This document shows positions 18,713 through 28,026 of a DNA stretch of 64,000 bases, in pieces. Made by a program: the position numbers and the translations under genes. The notes beneath the pieces are model-generated. The model was not told the origin of the DNA. It made no database searches and was given only the letters and a program-made list of their open reading frames with translations. Origin of the DNA: Halomonas litopenaei (GTDB lineage: Bacteria; Pseudomonadota; Gammaproteobacteria; Pseudomonadales; Halomonadaceae); assembly GCF_003045775.1 (NCBI RefSeq), contig NZ_PXNS01000001.1, positions 310,001 to 374,000 on the forward strand, given 5' to 3'. How positions within the stretch are numbered: the first letter of the stretch is position 1; every line of letters begins with the position of its first letter.

Positions 18713-19321
18713 ATGCCGCTGTCATTGTGGATGTCTCTGGCCGCCATCTGTGCCATGGGGGCCATGTCTCCTGGTCCAAGTCTGGCCCTGGTGCTTCGTC
18801 ATACCCTGGGAGGGGGACGCAGCTCCGGGGTGGTGGCGGCGATCGCCCATGCGCTGGGCGTCGGCCTCTACGCCTTGCTGACCGTCTGGGGACTGGGGGA
18901 GGTGATCGAACGCCATCCCTCCGCCTTTCGCGTGATCACGATCGGTGGGGCACTGTATCTGGCCTGGCTTGGCATAAAGGCGCTGAGGGCCGGGCGTGGC
19001 GGAGCGCTGGGCGCCCGACCCACCGCCGCCAGTCACCGCGTCGCTGCGAGAGAAGGGCTGTTGGTTGCCCTGGGTAATCCCAAGCTGATCCTGTTCTTCG
19101 TCGCGCTGCTCAGTCAGTTTGTCAGTCCCGAAATGTCCTCGATCGAGCGTGCCATCATTGTGCTGACGGCGATGCTGATCGACGGTGGCTGGTACGTCAT
19201 CGTGGCGTTGGGGCTATCGCACTCCCGCGTGCTGCCCTGGCTCCAGGCTCGCGCCCACTGGATCAATCGCATCAGCGGGGTGCTGCTGCTGGGGCTGGCG
19301 CTGAGGGTGCTGGCGGGATAA
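18713..19321 (+). CDS. LysE/RhtB-family amino acid exporter
   Basis: This 202-aa inner-membrane protein is of typical LysE/RhtB length, with about six hydrophobic segments. Family signatures are MSPGPSLALVLRHTLGGG near the N-terminus and REGLLVALGNPKLILFFVAL in the middle. Members export amino acids or homoserine lactone-type metabolites; the substrate is not predictable here. GAGGGAG precedes the ATG at 18713. It diverges from the CsgD-like regulator and converges with aidB. Confidence 0.9.
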   Translation: MPLSLWMSLAAICAMGAMSPGPSLALVLRHTLGGGRSSGVVAAIAHALGVGLYALLTVWGLGEVIERHPSAFRVITIGGALYLAWLGIKALRAGRGGALGARPTAASHRVAAREGLLVALGNPKLILFFVALLSQFVSPEMSSIERAIIVLTAMLIDGGWYVIVALGLSHSRVLPWLQARAHWINRISGVLLLGLALRVLAG

Positions 19322-19373
19322 GGCCGCCGCCGGCTGCGAGCATTTCGTGGCCGAGGCTGCTGGCGATGTCGGT

Positions 19374-21020
19374 TCATGCTGGCGCCGAGCGATGGAGGAT
19401 GGCGTCCAGCGGACTTGCCGTCGGCAACACGCCATAGGCCGGGCTCGGGTGCTGGCCCAGGCGGGTGCGGCAGAAGGTATCCGCCACCTCGTGGGGCGCG
19501 TGCTGGACCAGCAGCGCTGCCTGGGTGCACTGGGCCAGCCACTGGGTCAGCCAGCGGGCCCTGGGCACCAGGTCTTCGCTGGTCTGTGGCTGAGGCAGCT
19601 GGGCCAAGGCGCGATCCAGATCCGGATGTCCACCTCGGGCATGCTCGAACAGCTGATACAGGGCCGCCATGGCCTCGGGGTGTCGCGCCATGACCCGCAG
19701 CACGTCGAGGCAGATCACGTTGCCGGACCCTTCCCAGATGGAATTGACCGGCGCTTCGCGGTAGAGCCGCGCCAGCGGTGCTTCCTCGACGTAGCCGATG
19801 CCTCCGAGGCACTCCATGGCCTCGGCCATGAAGCCGGGGGCGCGCTTGTTGTGCCAGTACTTGGCCAGGCTCGGCAGCAGCCGGGCCAGGGCGCGCTCCT
19901 GCTCCTCCCCGCGGCTGGCGCCGTCGAAGGCCTGAGCGGTGCGCAGCATCAGCGCTACGCCGGCCTCCACCTCCAGCGCCAGATCCGCCAGTACCGCCCG
20001 CATCACCGGCTGCTCGGCCAAGGGCGCCCCGAAGGCATGACGCTGACAGGTATGCTGCCAGGCCTCGCGCCAGGCCTGGCGCATCATGCCCACCGGGGCG
20101 CTGGCGGCGTCGAGACGGGTCTGCTGAACCATTTCCAGGATGGTGGCGATGCCGCGCCCAGGGTCGCCGAGCGGGTGGGCCCAGGCCCCCCGATATTCGA
20201 TCTCGGCGGAGCCATTGGCGCGATTGCCGCACTTGTCCTTCAGTCGCTGAATCTCGATGGCGTTGCGCTCGCCATCAGGGGCGAAGCGAGGCACCAGGAA
20301 GCAGCTGAGGCCTTCGTCTCGCTGAGCCAGGGTCAGGAAGGCGTCGGACATGGGGGCGCTCATGAACCACTTGTGTCCGTACAGGCGCCAGCCGTCCTCG
20401 CCATGTTCGGCTCGGGTGGTGTTGGTGCGCACATCGCTGCCACCCTGCTTCTCGGTCATCGCCATGCCGAAGGTCAGGGCGTGCTTGTCGCTCGCCGGTA
20501 GTGCCCTGGAATCGTAGTCCTCGACGAGCAGCCCAGAGGCCCACCAATCCGGCAGTGAGCGTTCTCGACGCAGCACCGGGTAGGCGGCGTGGGTCATGGT
20601 CACCGGGCAGCAGATGCCGGTTTCGGCCTGGGTCAGCAGATAGAGTCCCGCCACGTGCGCCTGATGACCGCCGTGCCCCTCCTCCGTCCAGGCCATGGTA
20701 TGGACGCCACGGGTGGTAGCCAGGCGCATCAGGGCGTGGTAGGCCGGGTGGTAATCGACGGCGTCGAGTCGGCGACCGTGACGATCGAACAGTCGCAATG
20801 AGGGTGGGTGGCGGTTTGCCTCGTCACCCAGTCGCTGGGTCTCCGCACGACCGACATCCTGGCCCAGCAGGGACAGTCGGCAACTCACCCAGGCCGGCGC
20901 CAGATGGGCCAGCCAGAACTGAAGCACGGCGTCGTCGGCGAAGGCGTCGAAGGGAAGAGAGTACGGCTGATTGTCGACCCGGTGGCTCGCCAGGCACTCT
21001 CGCGGAGCTTGGTCATGCAT
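19374..21020 (-). CDS. aidB: AidB-type acyl-CoA dehydrogenase-like protein
   Basis: This 548-aa flavoprotein matches E. coli AidB along its length, including N-terminal spacing and the blocks FHPAWH-like YHPAYHALM, GICCPVTMTHAAYPVL, GMAMTEKQGGSDV, NTTRAEHGEDGWRL, GHKWFMSAPMSDAFL, RLKDKCGNRANGSAEIE and PVNSIWEGSGNVICLDVLRV. AidB is induced by alkylation stress in E. coli, binds DNA and FAD, and has weak isovaleryl-CoA dehydrogenase activity. The start at 21020 (MHDQAPREC) gives an N-terminus like AidB; the frame stays open upstream but runs into the divergent Nudix gene region. Confidence 0.92.
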   Translation of the reverse strand: MHDQAPRECLASHRVDNQPYSLPFDAFADDAVLQFWLAHLAPAWVSCRLSLLGQDVGRAETQRLGDEANRHPPSLRLFDRHGRRLDAVDYHPAYHALMRLATTRGVHTMAWTEEGHGGHQAHVAGLYLLTQAETGICCPVTMTHAAYPVLRRERSLPDWWASGLLVEDYDSRALPASDKHALTFGMAMTEKQGGSDVRTNTTRAEHGEDGWRLYGHKWFMSAPMSDAFLTLAQRDEGLSCFLVPRFAPDGERNAIEIQRLKDKCGNRANGSAEIEYRGAWAHPLGDPGRGIATILEMVQQTRLDAASAPVGMMRQAWREAWQHTCQRHAFGAPLAEQPVMRAVLADLALEVEAGVALMLRTAQAFDGASRGEEQERALARLLPSLAKYWHNKRAPGFMAEAMECLGGIGYVEEAPLARLYREAPVNSIWEGSGNVICLDVLRVMARHPEAMAALYQLFEHARGGHPDLDRALAQLPQPQTSEDLVPRARWLTQWLAQCTQAALLVQHAPHEVADTFCRTRLGQHPSPAYGVLPTASPLDAILHRSAPA

Positions 21021-21146
21021 GGCCCAGTCCTGATGACGAAAGACCTGATAGTCAGCATGGTGTGCTGTGCCCCTCGGGTCAAACGAGAGGGATGACGCAA
21101 CGGGACGGGATGGGTAGTCTTGGGGCTTTCTCGGTGGAGCCCTTCG

Positions 21147-21743
21147 ATGTGCCCTGTTTCCTCTTTCGACTCGGCTCCCACGGCCTCTGGCGTGACGAAT
21201 GCTGGCGAGGCGTCCCCTGATAACCAGCGCGAGGCGCCCGCAGCGGTGATCGCCCGGGAGCGTGTGCAGGTGGTGGATGCCCGCAATCGTCCCTGTGGCA
21301 GCGCCTGGCGCGCTGAAATGCGCCGCTATCGGTTCTGGCACCGCGCCACCTACATCGTGGTACGCAATCGCCGTGGTGAACTATGTGTGCAGCATCGAAC
21401 GCTGACCAAGGAAGCCTTTCCCGGCGGACTGGACCTGGCGGCGGGAGGCGTGGTCGGCGCCGGGGAGGCGGTCCACGTCTCGGCACGTCGTGAGCTGGCC
21501 GAGGAGCTCGGTATCCGCGCTGTAGCGCTGCGCCATTGCCTGGAGTTTCGCTACGATGAAGACGGGTATCGCATCTTCGGCAGCGTCTACTGCGTAGAGT
21601 GGGACGGCCCCTTGTCGCTGCAGGCCGAGGAGGTCGCCAGCGTGGCCTGGATGTCACCGCGTCGAGCCCTCGAGCTCGCCGGCGTGACGCCGGATACGCG
21701 GCTGGCCCTCGAGTTGCTGCTCGAGCGCGAGGGGGACAACTGA
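21147..21743 (+). CDS. Nudix hydrolase, YfcD-like
   Basis: This 198-aa Nudix protein resembles E. coli YfcD in the leader RHRATYIVV-like segment (WHRATYIVVRNRRGELCVQH), the LDLAAGGVV block and overall layout. The Nudix box fits exactly: GVVGAGE, seven residues, then RRELAEELGI. Nudix enzymes hydrolyse nucleoside diphosphates linked to another group; the substrate is unknown. The ATG at 21147 with GGAG 8 nt upstream is preferred over 21120. It diverges from aidB, and gpx follows 84 bp downstream on the same strand. Confidence 0.88.
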   Translation: MCPVSSFDSAPTASGVTNAGEASPDNQREAPAAVIARERVQVVDARNRPCGSAWRAEMRRYRFWHRATYIVVRNRRGELCVQHRTLTKEAFPGGLDLAAGGVVGAGEAVHVSARRELAEELGIRAVALRHCLEFRYDEDGYRIFGSVYCVEWDGPLSLQAEEVASVAWMSPRRALELAGVTPDTRLALELLLEREGDN

Positions 21744-21827
21744 ATGCCGCTTTGCCGCCAGGGCGTTGCGACTGGCGCAATGACGTCTGGCATGTCATCG
21801 TGAAGACAGTAAGCGCGAGTTCATCCC

Positions 21828-22313
21828 ATGACCCTGCATGATGTCGAGTGCCGCACCCATAGCGGCGAGCCCTTCAACCTCCGCGCCCTGCGTGGCCAGG
21901 TGCTGCTCGTGGTAAACGTGGCGAGCAAGTGCGGCTTCACCCCTCAGCTGGCGGAGCTGGAGGCGCTCTATCGTGAACACCGCGAGCGCGGCTTCACCGT
22001 GCTCGGGTTCCCCTGCAATCAGTTCGCACGGCAGTCGCCGGAGTCCGCAGAGCAGTTCTGCGCTTTCGGTGAGCGTGAGTTCGGTGTCACCTTTCCCTTG
22101 ATGGAAAAGGTCGAGGTCAATGGCGCCAAGGCCCATCCGCTGTTCAAACGCCTGAAGGCCGAAGCCCGAGGATGGATGGGAACACGCGCCATCAAGTGGA
22201 ACTTCACCAAGTTTCTGGTCGCCCGAGACGGCCGTGTGCTCAAGCGCTATGGGCCTCGCGATGGGGGCGACGCCATGATGCTGGACCTCGAGCGGGCACT
22301 GGACGAATCCTGA
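21828..22313 (+). CDS. Glutathione peroxidase family protein
   Basis: This 161-aa thiol peroxidase of the BtuE/Gpx type reduces peroxides with thioredoxin or glutathione. Catalytic residues are visible: peroxidatic C35 in NVASKCGFTPQ, Q65 in GFPCNQF, and W124-N125 in IKWNFTKFL. It is a Cys-type, not a selenocysteine enzyme. The ribosome binding site is weak. It converges with the hypothetical gene at 22326-22715, 12 bp away. Confidence 0.95.
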   Translation: MTLHDVECRTHSGEPFNLRALRGQVLLVVNVASKCGFTPQLAELEALYREHRERGFTVLGFPCNQFARQSPESAEQFCAFGEREFGVTFPLMEKVEVNGAKAHPLFKRLKAEARGWMGTRAIKWNFTKFLVARDGRVLKRYGPRDGGDAMMLDLERALDES

Positions 22314-22325
22314 CCTCTTTGGCGC

Positions 22326-22715
22326 TCAGCGTATGTCTCCTCCGCGCGCCACCACCAGCCGTTCCACCAGTTCGTTGTAGCGATGGCGCACCATCATGGT
22401 GGTCAGGCCCGAGAACAGCGCCCAGAACTTGCGTCGCCAGCCCTTGAGGCGAAGGTTGTGGGCGACCAGACGGCGCATCAATTGGTGGTCATCGAACTTG
22501 CGCCACTCACCGGCGACCGACATCTGCTGACGCGACAATACCGGCGCCAGCTCGATCCGAAAGACCCATTCCAGGTCCTTGAGGGCGATGCCGTCGCGCT
22601 CGATCACCTCGACCATCCGCGCATAGTCGGACTCTCTGGGCTCGCGTTCGAGCCACATGGGCGCCAGGGCAAGCCACAGCTCGCCGCGTTCATCGACCAG
22701 GGTCTGTGCATCCAT
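22326..22715 (-). CDS. Hypothetical small soluble protein
   Basis: This is a 129-aa protein without signal peptide or membrane segments, with a charged N-terminal region and a basic tail ([16 protein letters not shown]). GAGGAG lies 8 nt before the ATG at 22715. It is probably real, given the strong ribosome binding site and codon pattern. I recognise no family with confidence. It lies between gpx (convergent) and fabV (divergent). Confidence 0.65.
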   Translation of the reverse strand: MDAQTLVDERGELWLALAPMWLEREPRESDYARMVEVIERDGIALKDLEWVFRIELAPVLSRQQMSVAGEWRKFDDHQLMRRLVAHNLRLKGWRRKFWALFSGLTTMMVRHRYNELVERLVVARGGDIR

Positions 22716-22971
22716 CGGGCGGTCTCCTCAAGCGGTGGGCAGCATCCTGCCCGACCCCGTGCCGGTGGGCAAGAGAGCGACGCGATCGCCAGCACAGCCG
22801 GACAGGGCCCTGGTGTGTTCAGGCGCAATGCGCGGCAAGGAAAAGCGCGGGAAGTCAGGGGCATGTGCACAAAGGCGGACAGGGCGGCGCTGTGCCGCTA
22901 GAATATCGCGACCACGCTCTACACATTGGATGGCTCTCCCTCGGGAGCCGCGAGTAACGAAGAGGTCTGTC

Positions 22972-24168
22972 GTGATCATCAAGCCCAAGGTACGCGGATT
23001 CATCTGCACCACCACCCATCCCGTCGGTTGCGAGAAGAACGTCCTCGAGCAGATCGAGGCGACCCGTGCGCGCGGCCTCGATGCATCCAAAGGGCCCAAG
23101 AAGGTGCTGGTCATCGGCGCCTCCAGTGGCTACGGTCTGGCCGCGCGCGTCACCGCGGCCTTCGGCTACGGCGCCGATACCCTGGGGGTGTTCTTCGAGA
23201 AGCCGGGCAGCGAGAAGAAGCCGGGCACGGCGGGCTGGTACAACTCTGCCGCCTTCGACAAGTTCGCCAAGCAAGAAGGGCTCTACAGCAAGTCCATCAA
23301 TGGCGATGCCTTCTCCCACGAGGCGCGTGACAAGGCGATCGAGCTGATCAAGGCCGACATGGGCCAGATCGATCTGGTGGTCTACTCGCTGGCTTCCCCG
23401 GTGCGCAAGCTGCCCGATTCCGGCGAGCTCAAGCGCTCTTGCCTGAAGCCCATCGGCGAGACCTATCGCGCTACCGCCATCGATACCAACAAGGACACCA
23501 TCATCGAAGCCCAGGTGGAGCCGGCGACCGAGCAGGAGATCGCCGACACCATCGACGTCATGGGTGGCCAGGATTGGGAACTGTGGATGGAGGCGCTGTC
23601 CGAGGCCGGCGTGCTGGCACCCGGCGCTCGCAGTGTGGCGTTCAGCTACATCGGTACCGAGATCACCTGGCCGATCTACTGGCACGGCGCCCTTGGCAAG
23701 GCCAAGGAAGACCTGGACCGGGCAGCTTCGGCCATCGATGACTCGCTCAAGCAGAGCGGTGGCGGTGCCAACGTGGCGGTGCTGAAGTCCGTGGTGACCC
23801 AGGCCAGTGCGGCGATTCCGGTCATGCCGCTGTACATCGCCATGGTGTACCGCGTGATGAAGGAGCAGGGTCTGCACGAAGGCACCATCGATCAGCTCAA
23901 CCGTCTGTTCGGTGAGCGCCTCTACGGTGGCGAGGCGACCACCGATGACGTCGGGCGCCTGCGCCTGGACGACTGGGAGTTGCGTGACGATGTCCAGCAG
24001 GCGTGCAAGGACCTGTGGCCCCAGGTGACCAGCGACAACCTGTTCGACATCACCGACTACGCCGGCTACAAGCACGAATTCCTGAAGCTGTTTGGCTTTG
24101 AGCGCGATGACGTCGACTACGACGCCGACGTTGATCCTGTCGCCGAGTTCGACGTGGTGCAGCTGTAA
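22972..24168 (+). CDS. fabV: Enoyl-ACP reductase FabV
   Basis: FabV carries out the NADH-dependent last reduction of each fatty acid elongation cycle and is the triclosan-tolerant isoform. The protein is 398 aa, standard length. The start is GTG at 22972, giving [20 protein letters not shown], the conserved N-terminus; GAGG lies 8 nt upstream. The NADH-binding motif GASSGYG is at 49-55. The catalytic Tyr-x8-Lys is Y236 to K245 in [11 protein letters not shown] strong hairpin follows the stop. Confidence 0.97.
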   Translation: MIIKPKVRGFICTTTHPVGCEKNVLEQIEATRARGLDASKGPKKVLVIGASSGYGLAARVTAAFGYGADTLGVFFEKPGSEKKPGTAGWYNSAAFDKFAKQEGLYSKSINGDAFSHEARDKAIELIKADMGQIDLVVYSLASPVRKLPDSGELKRSCLKPIGETYRATAIDTNKDTIIEAQVEPATEQEIADTIDVMGGQDWELWMEALSEAGVLAPGARSVAFSYIGTEITWPIYWHGALGKAKEDLDRAASAIDDSLKQSGGGANVAVLKSVVTQASAAIPVMPLYIAMVYRVMKEQGLHEGTIDQLNRLFGERLYGGEATTDDVGRLRLDDWELRDDVQQACKDLWPQVTSDNLFDITDYAGYKHEFLKLFGFERDDVDYDADVDPVAEFDVVQL

Positions 24169-24192
24169 ACCAGAGAGCTGCCGTTCGGCGAT

Positions 24193-24228
24193 GAAGGAGG
24201 CCGCGACCGAGAGGTCGCGGCCTCCTTC
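24193..24228 (+). terminator. 16-bp perfect stem-loop after fabV
   Basis: Arms GAAGGAGGCCGCGACC and GGTCGCGGCCTCCTTC are capped by the GNRA-type tetraloop GAGA. It starts 24 nt after the fabV stop. There is no T-run after it, so termination may be imperfect; it could also act as a 3' stabiliser. Confidence 0.65.
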
Positions 24229-24349
24229 GATGAGAAGCTAGCTGCCGTGGGTGTCGACCTGGTGTAGCCCATGCGCAACGGACATGGGCGCTGAATCTCG
24301 CAGATCAGTGGCGTAATATATGCCTCGCGCACACTCCTCGAGACCCCCC

Positions 24350-25327
24350 ATGCCACACACCGTCAGCACAACACGTTCGCCGGATTTGCTTCGACAGGTC
24401 GGGGTCGTGGTCATGCCGGGGTTTTCGCTGCTGGCGCACGCCTGTGCCACCGAACCGCTGCACGTGGCCAACTTGCTGCACGGGCGAACCCTGTATCGAT
24501 TGACCAGCTACGCCAGCGGCGGCGACGCGGTCACCAGCGCATCCCAGCAGACGGTGTTGCCACGCGCCGCGCTGGGGGAGGCGGAGTCGCAGCCCGACAT
24601 GGTGCTGGTGTGTGGTCCGGCCAAGCTGCCAGGGGGCATTCCTGATGACCTGGCCGCCTGGCTCAGGCGTCTGGCGGCGTCCGGGGTGGTGCTTGGCGGT
24701 ATCGGCGGTGGCACCGAAGCCCTGGCCCGGCTGGGCCTGCTGGATGGCTACCAGGCAACGCTACCCTGGCAGCGTTTCGAGGCCTTCGCGGCGGCCCATC
24801 CCAGGGTGCGCCTGTCACAGCAGCTGTTCGAGATCGACCGTGACCGGATCACCTGCGGTGGGGGGACCGCCGCCATGGACATGATGATCACCCTGGTGGA
24901 AAGCCACCACGGCTCAGGCCTTGCCACTCGTATCTCCGAGTACTTCGTGATGGAGCGCATCCGCATGGGGGACGAGCCCCAGCAGATCCCCCTGCGTTCA
25001 CGCCTGGCCCATGCGCCGGACAGCCTGGTCGAGGCGGTCCAGCTGATGGAAGCCAACATCGAGGAGCCGCTGTCTACCCATGAACTTGCCGAGCACCTGG
25101 GGATCTCTCGCCGTCAGTTGGAGCGGCTGTTCAAGAAGTACCTGAAGTCGGTGCCGAGCCGCTACTATCTGGACCTGCGCCTGCAGAAAGCCCGTCGAAT
25201 GTTGCGCGATACCGACCAGCCCGCGGGCGAGATCGCACTGCAGACCGGCTTTTCTTCTGCCGCCCACTTTTCCACGGCCTATCGCAACCACTTCGGCATG
25301 ACCCCGAGAGAAGAGCGACTGGGCTGA
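24350..25327 (+). CDS. argR: ArgR-type AraC/GlxA-family transcriptional regulator
   Basis: This 325-aa regulator has an N-terminal DJ-1/PfpI-like (GlxA) domain (QVGVVVMPGFSLLAHACATE, GGIGGGTEALARLGLLDGY) and a C-terminal AraC double helix-turn-helix. The latter (LMEANIEEPLSTHELAEHLG, SRRQLERLFKKYLKSVPSRY, GFSSAAHFSTAYRNHFG) closely resembles Pseudomonas aeruginosa ArgR, the arginine-responsive activator of aru genes. The ast/aru operon starts 4.9 kb downstream, so control of that operon is a reasonable inference. Start choice is uncertain: ATG at 24350 or 24320, neither with a strong ribosome binding site. Confidence 0.8.
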   Translation: MPHTVSTTRSPDLLRQVGVVVMPGFSLLAHACATEPLHVANLLHGRTLYRLTSYASGGDAVTSASQQTVLPRAALGEAESQPDMVLVCGPAKLPGGIPDDLAAWLRRLAASGVVLGGIGGGTEALARLGLLDGYQATLPWQRFEAFAAAHPRVRLSQQLFEIDRDRITCGGGTAAMDMMITLVESHHGSGLATRISEYFVMERIRMGDEPQQIPLRSRLAHAPDSLVEAVQLMEANIEEPLSTHELAEHLGISRRQLERLFKKYLKSVPSRYYLDLRLQKARRMLRDTDQPAGEIALQTGFSSAAHFSTAYRNHFGMTPREERLG

Positions 25328-26127
25328 CGCTCGACGCCTTCTGTATCCGGTATGTCTTCAGGCCTTGATGAGCGACGCTTGTCGGAATGGTCTGGTCATG
25401 AGGGTAACGGCTGCTGTCTTCACCGTGCTTCTCCCCTCCGTCGCGTTTCAGCTTCTCGCTCCGACCCTCTCGCTTCGCCCCTGCTCACTCCCGCATTTCT
25501 AGCCTCGTCTCCTCTAGCCCCGTCTGCACTCGCCCCGTCTGTACGTGCTCCACTCGCCTCTGCGCTCTACATCATCTCCAGCACGACTCCTCTCGCTCAT
25601 CTTTCGCTGATCTCTCGCTCCTCTCTCGCTCCTTTCTCCCTGGCTTCTGTCGTCCTATCGTTTCGCCTCTTGCTATCTCTACCGTGCACTGCCCGATGTG
25701 CCTACCCGCTAACAATTGGCGTATTTCCTTCTTTTGCGTCGCCGAGTGCATAGACCGGCACAGCATTGGCACGTAAGGAATCTCCAATAAATGCTACATA
25801 GATACCGTAACTCCTAGAGCCGTTACGGCTTGTCCGCTGGCTGAGGTCAGGCAGCGGCCAAGCAAATGGCTCTGCTTTCGTCCCAGGAATGTCGATGGGC
25901 GTGTCGATAGCGGCCCGGGACAAAAAAATGAAGAAGGCGTGTAAGAAAGTCGCGGGTAACACCTACCAACCACCATGAACAACAGACGAGTTGCCCGGAA
26001 GCCTGCCGCTATTGAGGTCGGAATTCTGTGCATATTCGAACGAAGCGTGAATGAAACGGTAGCAGAAAAGTGGAGGTGTCAGGATGCCATCCACGCAAAC
26101 TAAAAAAGTGAAGACGGAGAGTTAGAC
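25328..26127. other. 800-bp gene-poor region with a C/T-rich tract
   Basis: No gene can be supported. From about 25430 to 25690 the plus strand is strongly pyrimidine-rich, with irregular repeats around CTCGCCCCGTCTG and CTCTCGCTC. A minus-strand frame at 25702-25962 (about 86 codons, GTG start, hydrophobic N-terminus ATFLHAFFIFLSRAAID) could be a small exported protein or a gene remnant. It has no convincing ribosome binding site. Confidence 0.4.
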
Positions 26128-26640
26128 ATGAACCACACCACCATTTCTCGACTGGGTTTCTATGTGGCCCTGTACGGCGTCGTCGCCATTCTTTTCTGGA
26201 TCGGCTTTTTCAAGTATCACCCCGATGAAGCTGCAGCGATCCAGGGCATTGTGGCCAGTTCGCCACTGATGGCCTGGCTCTATGATGTCGCCAGTGTCAA
26301 TCAGGTATCGGCCGCGATCGGAACCGCCGAGATTATCGTCGGCCTGCTGGTAGCCGCCTATCCCATCTCGAAAAAAGCCGGCCTGGTGGGTGGTGCCTTG
26401 GCAAGCGTGATCTTTCTGACAACGACCAGCTTCCTGTTGACCACGCCGGGTGTGCTGCACGTCAGCAGCCTGTCGGGTGACACCCTGGCATTCCCGTCCC
26501 TGTTCGGAGGCTTCCTGGCCAAGGATCTGGTACTGCTCGGCGCATCGCTGGTGATCACCGGCTCAGCCTGGCAGGCAGTGAGTGCAGAGCGTAGTGCACA
26601 GCATGCTCAGGACGACGCTCTGGTTGCTGATGCGGCATAG
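26128..26640 (+). CDS. DUF417 (YkgB/RclC-like) membrane protein
   Basis: This 170-aa inner-membrane protein has four hydrophobic segments (around residues 10-30, 60-80, 85-105 and 130-147). Family-like features are YHPDEAAAIQGIVASSPLM near the N-terminus and PSLFGGFLAKDLVLLGAS near the C-terminus. E. coli members include YkgB/RclC, part of the reactive-chlorine resistance rcl locus; molecular function is unknown. GGAG lies about 8 nt before the ATG. It stands alone in gene-poor DNA. Confidence 0.85.
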   Translation: MNHTTISRLGFYVALYGVVAILFWIGFFKYHPDEAAAIQGIVASSPLMAWLYDVASVNQVSAAIGTAEIIVGLLVAAYPISKKAGLVGGALASVIFLTTTSFLLTTPGVLHVSSLSGDTLAFPSLFGGFLAKDLVLLGASLVITGSAWQAVSAERSAQHAQDDALVADAA

Positions 26641-27082
26641 AAATGAAAGGGCTTTTCGGTCTCGGGAGTGTGGCTTTCCCGGGCTGGAAAGCCCGGTCCG
26701 CGCCTGGTCCCTTTGTGAAGGGGCGCTGGTGGAGGACATGGCTACCAAGGTGTGTGGGCGCAAGAGTCCGTGTCGGCGCACCTTTCCAATCAAGAAGTTT
26801 GGGTGAATTAAATCAGCAGCTTAAACGAATATTGTGCCTGAATGATTAGATGGACATATTTGCAATTGCCAATATGAGGGATGCCGATTAGATTTGATGT
26901 TGCCGGGTAACAAAACGTTACGACGAGAGTCGGAAAGACGGAAAGTGGTTAGACCGAAGATAGAAGTAGAGGGCAGAGTGTCGGCGCGTCCAGGAAGATG
27001 ATCCCAAGGGATGCTCGATAACGCACAAAATATCAGAACGATTCAACGTCGAAACACTATCGACGACTCCAAGGAGAGTGAC
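26641..27082. other. Intergenic region with a hairpin
   Basis: A stem-loop CCGGGCT/AGCCCGG with loop GGAA at 26679-26696 follows the DUF417 gene and may terminate it, though it lacks a T-tract. The rest (26810-26930) is AT-rich and likely holds the promoter of the small gene at 27083. No further gene is seen. Confidence 0.45.
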
Positions 27083-27304
27083 ATGAAAACCAAAATGATC
27101 TTTGCCGCAGTGATGGCCTCCATGTTTGCCGCTGGCAGTGTCTATGCCATGGACTCCGACACCCTGCAAAAGCGCATGCAGGAAATCGAAGAGCGCAGCA
27201 CCGAAGCCTCTGAAGAGCAGAAGGTCGAGGCCCTGGAGCAGGAAGTGGCTGAGCTCAAGGACCTGCTGCAAATGACCGTAGAGAGCCTGGAAGAGTCCCA
27301 GTAA
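27083..27304 (+). CDS. Small exported coiled-coil protein, paralogue 1
   Basis: This 73-aa protein has a signal peptide (MKTKMIFAAVMASMFAAGS, cleavage likely after VYA). The mature part of about 51 aa is almost entirely a charged amphipathic helix (EEQKVEALEQEVAELKDLLQ), fit for a coiled coil. AAGGAG precedes the ATG by 6 nt. It shares the leader, signal peptide, the MDSDTLQK start of the mature protein and the ALEQEVAELK core with the gene at 28027. The mature protein may be periplasmic and self-associate, like Lpp but without a lipobox. No known family is assigned. Confidence 0.8.
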   Translation: MKTKMIFAAVMASMFAAGSVYAMDSDTLQKRMQEIEERSTEASEEQKVEALEQEVAELKDLLQMTVESLEESQ

Positions 27305-28026
27305 CACAAGCTGGAGAAAGACACGCTGGAACGCTGACGTAAAGGGCGCTCGCTCTGCAACCCGAGAGGATCGCCCTGGCAGCGCATGAACTAGCCAAAA
27401 GGACATGCAAGCGTGAAGGGAAATGTCGGTAAGGTGATAGAAAAGGTGTGCTCATCTTGATGACTCCCTTATCTACAGCGGCAGGGACGCCGTCTTGCCT
27501 TGCGGGTTTGAAGCGCTCTTTGGGTTGGTTGTGACAAGACGTTGGGCATCAATACGCTGGCGGTTTCCGCTGGGTAGATGCCGCCAGCCAAAAGCGCTAG
27601 TGGTCAAACCAATGTTCGGACTGTGCAAGTCTGGTCATGCAGAGCAAGCGTCGGTTGCGTGCTGAAATGGTGCCCTTTAGATTGACCTTGTCGATTTGTG
27701 AACAGTGTTTTTCGAGCGGATATCGATGCCTGTTCGCCGACAGGTGGACGTTCATGGACCGAGCGCCTCAAGGACTTGAGTCGAAGGATTGGCTCACTGG
27801 CCGCAGGGACGCGGTCTTGCAGAGCGATTGAAGCGTGACATTGGATGTCCGGCGGAAGAGCTCGGGAGTGGTCGTCGAAGCGCCTACCTGTCGGTGGCCG
27901 TGACGCACCTTGGCTTTCACTAACGTTGGTTGATTACCGCTTCCTGCCACCACCCGGCAGCGCCATCCAGGGGCGGCGGTCAGGACAAGTGGTCGAAGGA
28001 TGTTCGACGAAAACGAGGAGAGAGAC
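27305..28026. other. 722-bp gene-poor spacer between the paralogues
   Basis: No gene is supported. Two related stretches, GCAGGGACGCCGTCTTGC near 27480 and GCAGGGACGCGGTCTTGC near 27803, each followed by TTGAAGCG, form a degenerate direct repeat. The spacer may derive from duplicated, decayed flanks of the small exported gene. Confidence 0.4.

Noticed and set aside
22855..24075. 406-codon minus-strand frame opposite fabV
   Set aside because: Shadow of fabV, whose motifs and length are complete on the plus strand.
25702..25962. Minus-strand small ORF with a hydrophobic N-terminus
   Set aside because: GTG start without a convincing ribosome binding site and no family; kept only as a remark in the intergenic entry.
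27478..27845. A third copy of the small exported gene
   Set aside because: Only an 18-20 bp degenerate repeat is shared; no signal peptide or coiled-coil coding sequence remains.
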